NCBI RefSeq assembly: GCF_900157385.1
Contig: NZ_LT717701.1
Location: 2,543,247-2,607,129 of the forward strand
DNA length: 63,883 bases
Direction of reading: 5' to 3'
From: Mycobacterium terramassiliense
GTDB taxonomy: Bacteria; Actinomycetota; Actinomycetes; Mycobacteriales; Mycobacteriaceae
Under the pieces are notes generated by a model. The model did not search any database and was not told the DNA's origin. It worked only from the letters and a program-made list of their open reading frames with translations. How positions within the stretch are numbered: position 1 is the stretch's first letter; every line of letters starts with the position of its first letter. The position numbers and the translations under genes were made by a program. Shown piece after piece: positions 1 through 9,754 of the stretch.

Positions 1-1
1 C

Positions 2-337
2 CCGGTGGAGGTCCCGGGCTCGAGCTGGGTCGAAATCGCAAGGGGGCACACCAACAAGTGCCGCTTGTATTGGGTTCAGATCATCCCGACCATCGCCAGC
101 GAGTCGACGCCGCAGCAACTGTTGTTCTTCGACCACAACACCCCGCTGGGCCCGCCCACCCCGAACCCGAAGCCCTACATCACCGTGCTACCGCCCTCCG
201 ACGACACCGTCACGGTCCAATACCAATGGCAGGTCGGAAAGGACGAGCCCTGCTGTCCCACCGGGATCGGCACGGTGAAGTTCAAGATCGGCTCGGACGG
301 CAAGCTGCAGGCGCTCGGCGCGATCCCGCACCAATAG
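2..337 (+). CDS. LppP/LprE-type lipoprotein, C-terminal part (cut by window edge)
   Basis: The frame is already open at the left edge, so only the last ~111 residues are visible and the true start lies outside the window; the GTG at 5 is internal. The residues resemble the C-terminal domain of mycobacterial LppP/LprE lipoproteins, with alternating hydrophobic strands and a pair of cysteines in EPCCPTG near residue 82. A signal peptide and lipobox would be expected upstream but cannot be seen. The family has no firm biochemical role. It ends 36 bp before the stop of the convergent acyl-CoA dehydrogenase gene. Confidence 0.6.
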   Translation, partial: PVEVPGSSWVEIARGHTNKCRLYWVQIIPTIASESTPQQLLFFDHNTPLGPPTPNPKPYITVLPPSDDTVTVQYQWQVGKDEPCCPTGIGTVKFKIGSDGKLQALGAIPHQ

Positions 338-373
338 CATTGCCGCGCAACCGCTTACGGCCGCGCCGCCGGC

Positions 374-2314
374 TCAGTCCGGCAGGTTCTCCGGGTGCAG
401 CATCTCGGCGTAGCGCAGCGGCTCCGGGATGCCGAACCCGTCGACCAGCGTCTCGGCGTACGGGCGCAGCTTGCGGCAGCGATCGTTGATGCCGCGGGTG
501 ACCGCCTTGGCCCGGCCCGTCGAGAGGTAGCCGTGCTCGATGTACCAGGCCTTGTCTTCCTCGATCACCGACAACGCGTACAGGTCGCAGACCATGTCGA
601 GCAGATCGCGCGCCTGCTCGTCCTCGCACGAGTCGATCCCGGCGACGAACGCCTCCAACACGATTCGGTCGATGTGCGCGTTCGCGGCGTGCAGCACGTG
701 ATCCTGCACGGCATTGAACGCGTCGAACTCCGACATCTCCTTGGACTTGCCCTGTAGCCGGCGCGCGACCGACGACAGCAGATAGTCCTCGCGCTCCTCG
801 AACATGTTCACCTGGGTGCCGCGGTTGAAGAGGCTGCCCTCCTCCTCGCTGTCCTGGCGGGCGTCGACGAGGGTCTGCATGATCGCTTCCGCCGCAGTGC
901 GTTTGCGCACCCGCTCGCCGACGGTGTTGGCGGCGAAGCGCACCCATTCGACGGGGCTCATGCTGCGGATGTCATCGGCGTAGGCCGTCAGCAGCTCCTT
1001 GGCCACCAACTGGGTCAGCACGTGGTTGTCGCCCTCGAACGTCGTGAAGACGTCGGTGTCGCCGCGCAGCCCGATCAGCCGGTTCTCGGCCATGTAGCCC
1101 GCGCCGCCGCAGGCCTCGCGCGCCTCCTGGATGGCTCGCGAGGCGTGCCAGGTGTTGGCCGCCTTCAGCCCGGCGGCGCGCGCTTCGAGCTCGCGTTGCT
1201 CGTCGGCGTCCGGCGCGTCCGCGGTCTGGATGTCGTGGCAACGGCCCACCAGCTCGTTCTGGGCGAACTGCAGGGCGTAGGAGCGGGCGATCAACGGGAA
1301 CAGCCGGCGCTGATGCACCAGGTAATCCATGATCAGCACCTCCTTCTCGTCGCCGGGCGCGCAGAATTGCCTGCGCTGCAACGCATACCGGGTGGCGATG
1401 TCCAGCGCGACGCGACCGGCGGCGCCCGCGCTGCCGCCCACCGTGATGCGGCCGCGCACCAGCGTGCCCAGCATGGTGAAGAAGCGGCGGTTGGGGTTGT
1501 CGATCGGCGAGCTGTACGTGCCGTCGGCGGCGACGTCGCCGTATTTGTTCAGCAGGTTCACCCGCGGGACGCGGACGTGGTCGAACACGATCCTGCCGTT
1601 GTCGACGCCGGGCAGGCCGCCCTTGTAGTCGCAGTCGGACGTCGTCACCCCGGGCAAGTCGTTGCCGTCGTCGTCGCGGATGGGCACCAGCAGGCAGTGC
1701 ACGCCGTGGTTGACCGGCTTGCCGTCCTCGGTGGTGATCAGCTGCGCGAAAACCGCTGCCATGGTTGCGGTTTGGGCGGCGCCGCCGATGTAGTCCTTGC
1801 GGGCGGTCGGGGTGGGGGAGTCGATGACGAACTCGTCGGTCTCGGGGTCGTACGTCGCGGTGGTCTCCAGCGACTGGACGTCGCTGCCATGCCCGGTCTC
1901 GGTCATCGCAAAGCAGCCACGCAACTCGAGGCTGATGATCTTCTTCACGTAGGCCTCGTGGTGGCGCTCGGTGCCCAGGTTCTCGACGGCGCCGCCGAAC
2001 AGCCCCCACTGCACCCCGGCCTTCACCATCAGCGACAGGTCCGACATCGCCAGCATCTCGATCATCGTGATCGCCGCGCCCACGTCGCCGGTCCCGCCGT
2101 GCTCCTTGCGGAAGTTGTCGGCGGCGGCACCGAACGCGGCCATGATCCTCAGCTGCTCGGCCACCTTGGTGCGGGCGATCACCGTGTTGGGGGTGTAGTG
2201 CGGGCGGAACAGGTCCTCGGTCATCGTGGCCCGCATCCGGTTCTTCACGTCGCGCCACCGCCCGTCGAGGGCGTTGCGCAGGTGCTCGGCAGTGCTTGTC
2301 TTTTCTGGCGCCAT
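374..2314 (-). CDS. Acyl-CoA dehydrogenase/oxidase family protein (FadE-like, 646 aa)
   Basis: FAD enzyme that probably introduces the 2,3-double bond into an acyl-CoA in beta-oxidation. It is longer than the classical ~400-residue dehydrogenases and matches the large acyl-CoA oxidase-like FadE class. The middle domain carries the flavin/substrate motif MTETGHGSD near residue 137, and the C-terminal domain carries CGGAGY and TTFEGDN near residues 395-425. The frame stays open upstream to 2503, but the ATG at 2314 is preferred: the protein then begins with the usual charged helix, and a 73-bp promoter gap remains to the divergent methyltransferase at 2388. Substrate chain length cannot be read from the sequence, and dehydrogenase versus oxidase is not resolved. 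Confidence 0.85.
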   Translation of the reverse strand: MAPEKTSTAEHLRNALDGRWRDVKNRMRATMTEDLFRPHYTPNTVIARTKVAEQLRIMAAFGAAADNFRKEHGGTGDVGAAITMIEMLAMSDLSLMVKAGVQWGLFGGAVENLGTERHHEAYVKKIISLELRGCFAMTETGHGSDVQSLETTATYDPETDEFVIDSPTPTARKDYIGGAAQTATMAAVFAQLITTEDGKPVNHGVHCLLVPIRDDDGNDLPGVTTSDCDYKGGLPGVDNGRIVFDHVRVPRVNLLNKYGDVAADGTYSSPIDNPNRRFFTMLGTLVRGRITVGGSAGAAGRVALDIATRYALQRRQFCAPGDEKEVLIMDYLVHQRRLFPLIARSYALQFAQNELVGRCHDIQTADAPDADEQRELEARAAGLKAANTWHASRAIQEAREACGGAGYMAENRLIGLRGDTDVFTTFEGDNHVLTQLVAKELLTAYADDIRSMSPVEWVRFAANTVGERVRKRTAAEAIMQTLVDARQDSEEEGSLFNRGTQVNMFEEREDYLLSSVARRLQGKSKEMSEFDAFNAVQDHVLHAANAHIDRIVLEAFVAGIDSCEDEQARDLLDMVCDLYALSVIEEDKAWYIEHGYLSTGRAKAVTRGINDRCRKLRPYAETLVDGFGIPEPLRYAEMLHPENLPD

Positions 2315-2387
2315 AGAAGGACGGTAACCCGCAGATCGGGCGCCGCAAACAAGCTCGGCGCCACCATGTCGGTGCCATGATCGAACG

Positions 2388-2954
2388 GTGCCGCGATATC
2401 TGGCCGCCCTGACGGTTGTGCTGCTGATCGGCACCGTCGCGGGCCGGGTCGTGCTGCTGCGCCGGGCCGGCATCCAAGCCCTGCATTTCGGGAAGCTGGA
2501 CAAGACGGACTACCTGATCCCGCCGGTGGCGCTGTTCTACTTCTATACGGTGTTCGCGGCCGCCTTCGGTTGGCCCCTGGCCGGCGACCAGCTGTTTTTC
2601 CACTCCGCGATCGTGGCCTGGCTGGGCGTGGTGCTCTGCGTGGCCGGGGTGGGGATCCTGGCACTGAGCCTGGTGTCCTTCGGCACCAGCTTTCGCGTCG
2701 GCATCGACGCCGACGAGCCCGGTCGGTTGGTGACGACGGGGATTTTCGCGGTGAGCCGCAACCCGATCTATGTCGGCTTCTTCGTCTTCCTGGTCGGCCA
2801 GCTGCTGGTGTTTCCGAACTGGGTCCCGCTGATCTACCTGCTCGCCGGCGCCGCGCTGTTCCACCGGCAAGTGTTGCGCGAGGAAGAATTCATGCGGCAG
2901 CGCTACGGCCACGTCTACGCCGACTACTGCCGCCACGTCCGCCGCTATGTGTAG
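2388..2954 (+). CDS. ICMT/PEMT-like membrane methyltransferase
   Basis: A 188-residue integral membrane protein with about five hydrophobic segments and a C-terminal conserved region (residues ~110-185). It has the GxxxxSRNPxYxG signature (TGIFAVSRNPIYVG) and a terminal EEEF...YxxY pattern typical of the isoprenylcysteine carboxyl methyltransferase / phospholipid methyltransferase superfamily. These enzymes use SAM at the membrane; the acceptor here is unknown, since mycobacteria lack classical prenylated CaaX proteins. The start is GTG. It overlaps the next gene by 8 bp, so the two are probably co-transcribed. Confidence 0.75.
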   Translation: MPRYLAALTVVLLIGTVAGRVVLLRRAGIQALHFGKLDKTDYLIPPVALFYFYTVFAAAFGWPLAGDQLFFHSAIVAWLGVVLCVAGVGILALSLVSFGTSFRVGIDADEPGRLVTTGIFAVSRNPIYVGFFVFLVGQLLVFPNWVPLIYLLAGAALFHRQVLREEEFMRQRYGHVYADYCRHVRRYV

Positions 2955-4071
2955 CGCCACGATGGCCGCGCCGGCCCGCGGGCTTGCGGTGGGCGGCCTA
3001 TGCCTGGCCTCGGCCCTCGTTGGGTGTTCCCCGGCTCCGGCGAGCCCGCCGGCGCTGACCTACCTCGGCCAGTCGCAGGTCGCCTTCGGGGCCACTTTCG
3101 ACGGCACGGTCATCGGTGGCCTGTCGGGGATCAGCTACGACGCGGGCCGCCAGCAGTACTACGTGATCAGCGACGACCGCTCCGAGAAGAACCCCGCCCG
3201 CTTTTACACCGTGCGGCTGTCCTTGTCCGACAGAGGGATTGACGACGTCACCTTCACCGCCACCCACCCGCTGCTCGACGACGCCGGTCGGCCGTTCGCG
3301 CCGCTGGCCGTGGATAGCACGCCGCCGGTGATTCCCCCGGACCCGGAGGGCATCGCCTTCGACCCCGGGCGGCAGCGGCTGTATTGGTGCTCGGAGGGCG
3401 AACGGCTCACCGACGGGCCGGTGTTGCTGGACCCCTGGGTGAGGACCGCCGGGCTGGACGGCGCCTACCTGGGCCAGTTCAGCCTGCCGCCCAACCTGGC
3501 GATGTCCACGCAGCACACCGGGCCGCGCCGCAACAAGGCGCTAGAGGGCGTGGCGCTGACGCCCGACGGCCAATGGCTGTTCGCGGCGATGGAAGACCCC
3601 GGCTACAACGACGGCCCGAAAAGCGATGACGGCCGGCCCGTGTTGACCCGGTTCACCAAGTTCGATGTCACCACCGGGGCGCCGACGGCCCAGTACGCCT
3701 ATCCGATGGAACCACCCGCGCCGCCCGCCGACCTCAACGGCGTCTCGGACCTCCTCGCGCTGTCCGACACGACGTTCCTGGTGCTGGAACGATCGTCGGC
3801 GGTTCCCCCGACCATCCGGATCTACCGCGCCGAGATCGGTGCCGCGACGGACGTGCTGCCGCTGCCGTCGATGCAGGGTGCGGCGCTGACCCCGATGACC
3901 AAGACGCTGGCGGTCGATCTGTCCGCGACGCCGGGGTTGTCGCCCTTGGACAACGTCGAGGGCATCACGCTGGGACCAAAGCTGCCCGACGGTCGCCAAT
4001 CGGTGGTGCTGGTCAGCGACAACAACTTCTCACCCAGCCAGGTCACCCAGTTCCTGCTGTTCGCGATGTAG
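2947..4071 (+). CDS. Exported esterase-like-activity-of-phytase lipoprotein
   Basis: A 374-residue protein with an N-terminal hydrophobic signal ending in the lipobox LVGC (Cys ~27), so it is probably a lipoprotein on the outer face of the membrane. The rest fits the beta-propeller family annotated as esterase-like activity of phytase: repeated G(I/V)xxD motifs, DPEGIAFDP, NKALEGVALTPDG and a late DNVEGITLG. Function in mycobacteria is unknown. The start at 2947 overlaps the upstream methyltransferase; an internal ATG at 2962 is an alternative and also keeps the signal peptide. The last 42 bp overlap tail-to-tail with the broken FHA-ABC gene on the other strand. Confidence 0.75.
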   Translation: MCSATMAAPARGLAVGGLCLASALVGCSPAPASPPALTYLGQSQVAFGATFDGTVIGGLSGISYDAGRQQYYVISDDRSEKNPARFYTVRLSLSDRGIDDVTFTATHPLLDDAGRPFAPLAVDSTPPVIPPDPEGIAFDPGRQRLYWCSEGERLTDGPVLLDPWVRTAGLDGAYLGQFSLPPNLAMSTQHTGPRRNKALEGVALTPDGQWLFAAMEDPGYNDGPKSDDGRPVLTRFTKFDVTTGAPTAQYAYPMEPPAPPADLNGVSDLLALSDTTFLVLERSSAVPPTIRIYRAEIGAATDVLPLPSMQGAALTPMTKTLAVDLSATPGLSPLDNVEGITLGPKLPDGRQSVVLVSDNNFSPSQVTQFLLFAM

Positions 4072-6178
4072 CGGACGGGCCGCCCGCTTGGGCGCGCGCA
4101 GCCGATACAGCGCGAAGCCGGCCGCACCCGCACCGAAGGCCATCAGCATGCCCAGGTCGAACACCCACCAGCCCGAATAGTGGGTCCACATTTGGGCGTT
4201 GGCGGCCAGCGCGTCGACCCGGCGCAGGTCGACCGTGGACGCCGAGGCCGCGAAGCCCCACTGGGCCGGGACGAACCAGGAAATCTGCTGAAAGCCCCAC
4301 TTGCCCATAAGCTGCACCAGGCTCCCGTTGAACAGCAGTGAGGCCAGGATCACCGGCACGAGCAACGGCAGAACCTCGCGCATCCGGGTGCCCATCGCCG
4401 AGAGCGCCAGCCCCACGGCCGCCGAGACCACGGCGGTGAAGGCCACGCTCACATACAGCTCGACCGTGGCGTCACCCAACAGGACGGCGCCGTGCACCGG
4501 GCCGCCCTTCACGACGATCACGATCGCGAAGAAGACGGCCGTCAGGATGAGCGCGGCCACGCCGAAGACGACGAGCTTGGCGGCGAGGTAGGCCGCCGTC
4601 GACAGCCCGACTGCCTGTTCACGCCGGAAGACGCGGCGCTCCTCGACCAGCGCGCGGATCGTCAGTGCGCTGCCCACGATCACGGCGGCGATGTTGAGTG
4701 CGGCCAGGATCTCGATGGCTTCATGCGCGTTGGAGCTGGTCGGGGCGGGCCGCTCCAGCCCGGAATCGCCGGGGATCAGCAGCGTCAGCGCCGCCAACAC
4801 GAAGGGCAGCACCGCCAGGAACAAAAAGTAGAGGTGGTCGGCGAAAATCAGGCGGAGCTGGCGGCGCGCCAGCAGCCGGAGCTGCCGCTTCGCGGGAAGC
4901 TCGGCGGGGCGCGGCCATGGCGCGGCGACCTCGGGGGGTCCGCGCCGTCGGGATCGGCCGCGACCTGCTCGACGACTTTGGCCCAGTCGGTGGTTCCCAT
5001 CGCGGACTCCGCCTGCAGGGGGGCCCCGAGGAAAGCCATCGCGCCCCGGCCGGTGAGCACCAGCACCTGATCGCACACGCTGAGGCCGCTCAGCGACGAC
5101 GCAGCCGACATCGCCACCACCACGACACAGCCGATGTCGGCCTGGCGGCGCAGGACCGCCATCACGTGGTCTTGCTGCGCGGCGTCCAGACCGGCGCCGG
5201 GTTCGTCGACCACGAGCAGCGTCGGTCGGGTGATCAGTTCGACCGCCAGGGAGACGCACCGGCGCACCTCGGGTGGCAGCTTGCTTATCCTGCTGGCCCG
5301 GTGGGGCGTCAGCTCGAGTTCCTCCAGCACCTGGTCCACCACCCGCTCGCGGTGGTCGCGCGTGGTGTCCGGCGGCAGGCGCAGTTCGGCCTGGTATCGC
5401 AAGGCCTGTTCGACGCGGAGCCGCGGGTGCAGGCGCTCCTCGCGCTGCACGAGGCCGATCCGGGCGCGCATGGACTCGGGCTCGGCGTGCACGTCGTGGC
5501 CGTCCACGGTGATTTGGCCGGAGCCGGGTTCCCGAGTGCCGGCGAGCAGTTCGAGCAGCGCGGAGTTGCGCGCCGCGGACGGCCCCGCGACGGCGGTCAT
5601 CGTGCCCAGCCTCGCCGTGAACGAAATGTCGCTGAGCACTTCGCGCCCGTCGACCGAGAGTCCCAGCCCGTGCGCGACGACCCCGCTGGTGCGCGCCCCG
5701 GGTTGCAGCGGCAACCGATACGTCGAATTGGGCTCCTGGGTGCGGAAGGAGGTGCCCGGGGTCCGCAGCTTTCGCGTGCTCATCTGCTCGATCAGCCCCG
5801 CGGCCTTGTCGTCCTCGTCGTGCGCGACGGTCGGCGGCGCGGGCGGTGGCGGCGGTGGCCCAGCCGGGGGCCCCGCTGCGGGTCCCCGATCGTGATCGCC
5901 TGACCGGAGTGCAGGTCGACCGTCGAGACCCGCGAGCCGTTGACGTACATGCCGCGGGGGCTGTTGTCGATGGCCACCCAGTGGCTCCCGGTGAACCGCA
6001 GCACCACGTCGGGTTGAGGCGTCGGCGGGGCGGCGCCGCCGGGGAGATCCAGCGGGATGTCGACGCCCCGGCCGCGGCCCACCAGCACGTCACGCCCGGG
6101 CGCGAAGACGTACCTCTTCGGTCCGACCCACACGGTCAACGGGGCGGCCGGATTGGCGGACGCCTCCATCTGAATCAC
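4030..6178 (-). pseudogene. FHA-ABC transporter (Rv1747-like), broken into three frames
   Basis: Three consecutive reading frames on this strand together make one Rv1747-type half-transporter. The first is an FHA domain (5792-6178; GRG and SHWVAIDNS-type motifs), which normally binds phosphothreonine. The second is an ABC ATPase (within 4848-5783, continuing upstream without a stop). The third is an ABC-2 membrane domain with about six hydrophobic segments (from ~4935 to 4030). The breaks sit at a G5/C4 run at 5866-5874 and a G6 run at 4933-4938; a one-base change at each rejoins sensible sequence. The ATPase is also degenerate: the Walker A region reads GPSAARNS, with no Lys, and the signature LSGGQ is replaced by LPPEV, while Walker B LLVVDEP survives. 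It is either a decayed gene or a degenerate one with homopolymer sequencing errors. Confidence 0.7.
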
Positions 6179-6235
6179 CGCCCCCTTCCGCCGCGGCCGG
6201 ACCGAACAGACATCGATTCCAGTGTCTACCCGCCG

Positions 6236-6730
6236 TCACAGGGTATGGCGGCGCGGGGCCGGCGCGGCGTGCTCGAGCAGCCGCCGCAGCACCCCGACCG
6301 CCTCGGTCAGCACCTCGCGGTCCGCGGGCTCGAGCAGGGCCAATTGCGGTTCGATGGCGGCGGCGCGGTCGGCCCTGACGGCGTTGAGGGTGCGGATCCC
6401 GTCCGCCGTGATGCGGATGCGCACCGCCCGGGCATCCCCGGGATCGACGGTCCGGGTGACCAGGCCGGCGTCCTCGAGCCGGCGCACCTGAGTGGTCATC
6501 GTGGGTTGCGAACAATGATCGACGGACGCCAGGTCCCCGATTCGGGCTTCCCCGTGGGCTTCGATGGTGGCCAGCAGCCTGGCCTGCGCCGCGGGCAGCG
6601 GCATCTGGATGCGCTGGGTGGCCAGCCGGTTGAGCCGGGCGACGACGGCGAGTAGGTCGGCGCCCAGGCCGGACTGGGGTGAGTTTGCGGCGTCAACGAC
6701 ATCGCTGTGGTTGGCGGCGGATGCATTCAT
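6236..6730 (-). CDS. MarR-family regulator (Rv2327-like)
   Basis: A 164-residue winged-helix regulator, close to the ~163 residues of Rv2327. The recognition helix region (about residues 60-95) reads GDLASVDHCSQPTMTTQVRRLE, split here as GDLASVDHCSQ and PTMTTQVRRLE, followed by the wing DPGDARAVRIRIT. The start chosen is the ATG at 6730; the frame stays open to 6775, but those extra residues look non-coding. It is divergent from the ECF transporter gene, which in M. tuberculosis is also its neighbour, so it may control that operon or itself through the dyad at 6743-6759. The ligand is unknown. Confidence 0.85.
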   Translation of the reverse strand: MNASAANHSDVVDAANSPQSGLGADLLAVVARLNRLATQRIQMPLPAAQARLLATIEAHGEARIGDLASVDHCSQPTMTTQVRRLEDAGLVTRTVDPGDARAVRIRITADGIRTLNAVRADRAAAIEPQLALLEPADREVLTEAVGVLRRLLEHAAPAPRRHTL

Positions 6731-6742
6731 GCCTCCATGCTT

Positions 6743-6759
6743 GCATAGCTTTGCTAAGC
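6743..6759. promoter_or_regulatory. Candidate MarR operator in divergent promoter
   Basis: An imperfect dyad, GC-A-TAGC-TTT-GCTA-A-GC, lies 13 bp upstream of the MarR ATG, in the gap shared with the transporter operon. Its position and symmetry suit autorepression by the neighbouring MarR protein. This is inference from symmetry only. Confidence 0.4.
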
Positions 6760-6847
6760 GAGACGAGTCCCACACGCCCGTGCGCGAAAGCCCGGGTGCG
6801 TGGTGTGGCGCGGCGAGTTACTGCTGCGGCCTGGCAGAATCGATGAA

Positions 6848-8905
6848 GTGACCGCCCCTCGACCCTCCCGTTCGCGCCATCGGGGCGGACCGCTGCGGCC
6901 GGTCGAATTGGCGCAGGCCTCCGTCATGGGGGCGCTGTGCGCGGTGATCGCGATCATCTCCGTGGCCGTTCCGTTCGCGGCGGGGCTGGCCTTGCTGGGC
7001 ACCGTGCCCACCGGGTTGCTGGCCTACCGGTACCGGCTCCGCGTCCTGTTGGCCGCGACGGTGGCCGCCGGGGTGATCGCGTTCCTGATCGCCGGGCTGG
7101 GCGGTTTCATGACCGTCGTTCACTGCGTCTACATCGGCGGCCTGACCGGGGTCATCAAGCGCAGGCGCAAGGGCACGCCGACCGTGATCGTCTCGTCCCT
7201 GATCGCCGGACTCGCGTTCGGCGCCGCGAACGTGGGCGCGCTGATGGTGATGACCCGGCTGCGGCACCTGATCTTCGAGGTGATGACCTCGAACGTGAAC
7301 GGCATCGCCACCTTCCTGACCCGGGTCCACATGCAGGGCACCGCCGGCGACCTGAAGCGGTATTTCGCTGTCGCGGTGCACTACTGGCAGTTCCTGGTGC
7401 TGATCTATTACTGCGTCGGGATCATGATCGTGTCCCTGATCGGCTGGTGGGCGTTGTCGCGCTTGCTGGAGCGGATGCGTGGCATCCCCGACGTGCACAA
7501 ATTGGACGCCTGGGCGGGAAGCGATAGCGAGCGGGGCGCCGTCGGCCCGGTTCCGGTGCGCTTCGACAAGGTGCGGTTCCGTTACCCCGGTGCGCGACAG
7601 GACGCGCTGCGCGAGGTCAGCCTGGAGCTGCACGCCGGCGAGCACGTCGCGGTGACCGGGCCCAACGGCTCCGGGAAGACCACGCTGATGCTGATCTTGG
7701 CCGGCCGCGAACCGACGTCGGGCACCGTGCAGCGCCCCGGCGCGGTCGGACTGGGCAAGCTGGGCGGCACGGCCGTCGTCCTGCAGCACCCCGAAAGCCA
7801 GGTTCTGGGCACGCGGGTCGCCGACGACGTGGTCTGGGGTCTGCCGCCCGGCACCAGGATCGACGTGGAACGGTTGCTGGGCGAGGTCGGCCTCGACGGG
7901 CTCGCGGAACGCGAAACCGGAAGTCTGTCCGGGGGCGAACTGCAGCGCCTGGCGCTGGCCGCGGCGATGGCCCGGGAGCCGGCGTTGCTCATCGCCGACG
8001 AGGTCACCACCATGGTCGACCAGCAGGGCAGGGAAGCGCTGCTCGGCGTGCTGTCCGGCCTGACCAAACGGCACCGGACCGCCCTGGTGCACATCACGCA
8101 CTACAACAACGAGGCCGAATCCGCCGAGCGCACCATCGATCTCAGCGATTCGCCGGACAACGCGGGCATGGTCGAGACCGCGGTCGCGCCCGCGAGAACC
8201 GGGACGGTTCATCACGGCTCGCAGGCGCCCGTGCTCGAACTCGTCGGCGTCGGCCACGAATACGGCATCGGCACCCCGTGGGCCAAGACCGCGCTGCGCG
8301 ACGTCAGCTTCGCCGTGGAGCAGGGCGACGGCGTACTGATCCACGGCGGCAACGGATCCGGCAAGTCGACGCTGGCCTGGATCATGGCGGGGCTGACCGT
8401 TCCGACGAGCGGCGCCTGCCTCATGGACGGTCAGCCCACGCACGAGCAGGTCGGCGCGGTCGCGTTGTCGTTCCAGGCGGCCCGGCTGCAGCTGATGCGG
8501 CCCCGCGTCGACCTGGAAGTGGCCTCGGCGGCGGGCTTTTCGCCCCGCGATCACGATCGCGTCGCCGCGGCGCTGGGCGTCGTGGGCCTGGATCCCACGC
8601 TGGCCAAGCGGCGCATCGATCAGCTCAGCGGCGGGCAGATGCGCCGCGTCGTGCTGGCCGGACTGCTGGCCCGGTCGCCGCGCGCCCTGATCCTCGACGA
8701 ACCGCTGGCCGGGCTGGACGCCGCCAGCCAGCGGGGCCTGCTGCGATTGCTGGAGGACCTGCGCCGGGAACGGGGCCTGACGGTGGTGGTCATTTCGCAC
8801 GACTTCGTCGGGCTGGAGGACCTCTGCCCGCGCACCCTGCACCTGCACAACGGCACGCTGGAACCACTGGAATCAACGTCGGCCGCGGCGGGGGGCATGG
8901 CATGA
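6848..8905 (+). CDS. ECF-type transporter: S-component fused to two ABC ATPase domains (Rv2326c-like)
   Basis: One polypeptide (685 aa from the GTG at 6848) combines an N-terminal membrane domain of about six helices with two ABC ATPases. This matches the energy-coupling-factor arrangement, with substrate component and both ATPases fused. ATPase 1 has Walker A GPNGSGKT and signature LSGGELQR. Its Walker B LLIADEV is slightly unusual (ADE for DEP). ATPase 2 has Walker A GGNGSGKS, signature LSGGQMRR and Walker B LILDEPLAGLD. The frame extends to 6800, but 6848 gives the family-like start TAPRPSRSRH. The 4-bp ATGA overlap with the CbiQ-like gene shows translational coupling. Substrate is likely a vitamin or metal, not determinable here. 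Confidence 0.85.
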   Translation: MTAPRPSRSRHRGGPLRPVELAQASVMGALCAVIAIISVAVPFAAGLALLGTVPTGLLAYRYRLRVLLAATVAAGVIAFLIAGLGGFMTVVHCVYIGGLTGVIKRRRKGTPTVIVSSLIAGLAFGAANVGALMVMTRLRHLIFEVMTSNVNGIATFLTRVHMQGTAGDLKRYFAVAVHYWQFLVLIYYCVGIMIVSLIGWWALSRLLERMRGIPDVHKLDAWAGSDSERGAVGPVPVRFDKVRFRYPGARQDALREVSLELHAGEHVAVTGPNGSGKTTLMLILAGREPTSGTVQRPGAVGLGKLGGTAVVLQHPESQVLGTRVADDVVWGLPPGTRIDVERLLGEVGLDGLAERETGSLSGGELQRLALAAAMAREPALLIADEVTTMVDQQGREALLGVLSGLTKRHRTALVHITHYNNEAESAERTIDLSDSPDNAGMVETAVAPARTGTVHHGSQAPVLELVGVGHEYGIGTPWAKTALRDVSFAVEQGDGVLIHGGNGSGKSTLAWIMAGLTVPTSGACLMDGQPTHEQVGAVALSFQAARLQLMRPRVDLEVASAAGFSPRDHDRVAAALGVVGLDPTLAKRRIDQLSGGQMRRVVLAGLLARSPRALILDEPLAGLDAASQRGLLRLLEDLRRERGLTVVVISHDFVGLEDLCPRTLHLHNGTLEPLESTSAAAGGMA

Positions 8906-9753
8906 CGACAACCTCCGCCCCGTCGGGCGGCGCCACCCGGCGCACGTCTCGCCCGGTCGTGCTGCTGGTCCCGGTGCCCGGGACCTCGACCATTCACGAT
9001 CTGTGGGCGGGCACCAAACTGTTGGTCGTGTTCGGCGCGTCGGTGCTGCTGACGTTCTACCCGGGCTGGATCACGATCGGTTTGGTGGCCGCGCTGGTCT
9101 TGGCGGCGGCCGGCATCGCGCGCATTCCGCGCGGTGTGCTGCCGTCGGTGCCGCGGTGGCTGTGGATCGTCGTCGCGCTGGGCGGCATCACGGCCGCGCT
9201 GGCCGGCGGCACCCCGAAGGTCTCGCTGGGCGGGCTGGAGATCGGCCTCGGGGGAGCCCTGAACTTTCTGCGCATCACCGCGCTGACGGTCGTGCTGCTC
9301 GCGCTGGGGGCGATGGTGTCGTGGACCACCAACGTCGCCGAAATAGGCCCCGCGCTGGCCATTTTGGGCCGACCGCTGAAACTGCTGCGGATCCCGATCG
9401 ACGAATGGGCCGTCGCTTTGGCGCTGGCCCTGCGCGCCTTCCCGATGCTGATCGACGAATTCCAGGTGCTCTACGCCGCCCGCCGGCTACGGCCCAAACC
9501 CGTGCCGCGAAGCCGCAAGGGCCGCCGCCGGCGGCACGCCTTGGAGCTGATCGACCTGCTGGCCGCCGCCATCACCGTGACCCTGCGGCGCGCCGACGAG
9601 ATGGGCGACGCGATCACCGCCCGCGGCGGCACCGGTCAGCTGTCGGCCAATCCGGCGCGGCCGAAGCTGGCGGACTGGGTCACGATCGCGATCGCCGTCG
9701 CGACCAGCGCCCTCGCGATCGTGCTCGAGACGATCTTCCACACGATGCCCTAG
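8902..9753 (+). CDS. CbiQ/EcfT-like transmembrane component (Rv2325c-like)
   Basis: A 283-residue membrane protein with five to six hydrophobic segments, the energy-coupling T-component expected beside the fused ATPase/S-component. The cytoplasmic coupling region (residues ~180-245) holds the Ala-Arg-rich motifs of EcfT proteins, AARRLRPK and the later ADEMGDAITARG, which contact the two ATPases. It starts at the ATG overlapping the previous stop (ATGA). It ends 1 bp before the GTG of the SRPBCC gene, so the operon probably continues. Confidence 0.85.
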   Translation: MTTTSAPSGGATRRTSRPVVLLVPVPGTSTIHDLWAGTKLLVVFGASVLLTFYPGWITIGLVAALVLAAAGIARIPRGVLPSVPRWLWIVVALGGITAALAGGTPKVSLGGLEIGLGGALNFLRITALTVVLLALGAMVSWTTNVAEIGPALAILGRPLKLLRIPIDEWAVALALALRAFPMLIDEFQVLYAARRLRPKPVPRSRKGRRRRHALELIDLLAAAITVTLRRADEMGDAITARGGTGQLSANPARPKLADWVTIAIAVATSALAIVLETIFHTMP

Positions 9754-9754
9754 C

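Noticed and set aside
972..2960. 662-codon open frame on the minus strand
   Set aside because: Overlaps the acyl-CoA dehydrogenase in another frame and then crosses the divergent methyltransferase; no motif, so a shadow.
6818..8848. 676-codon open frame on the minus strand
   Set aside because: Exactly opposite the ECF transporter gene; composition (H, Q, R, D rich) is that of an antisense high-GC shadow with no domain.
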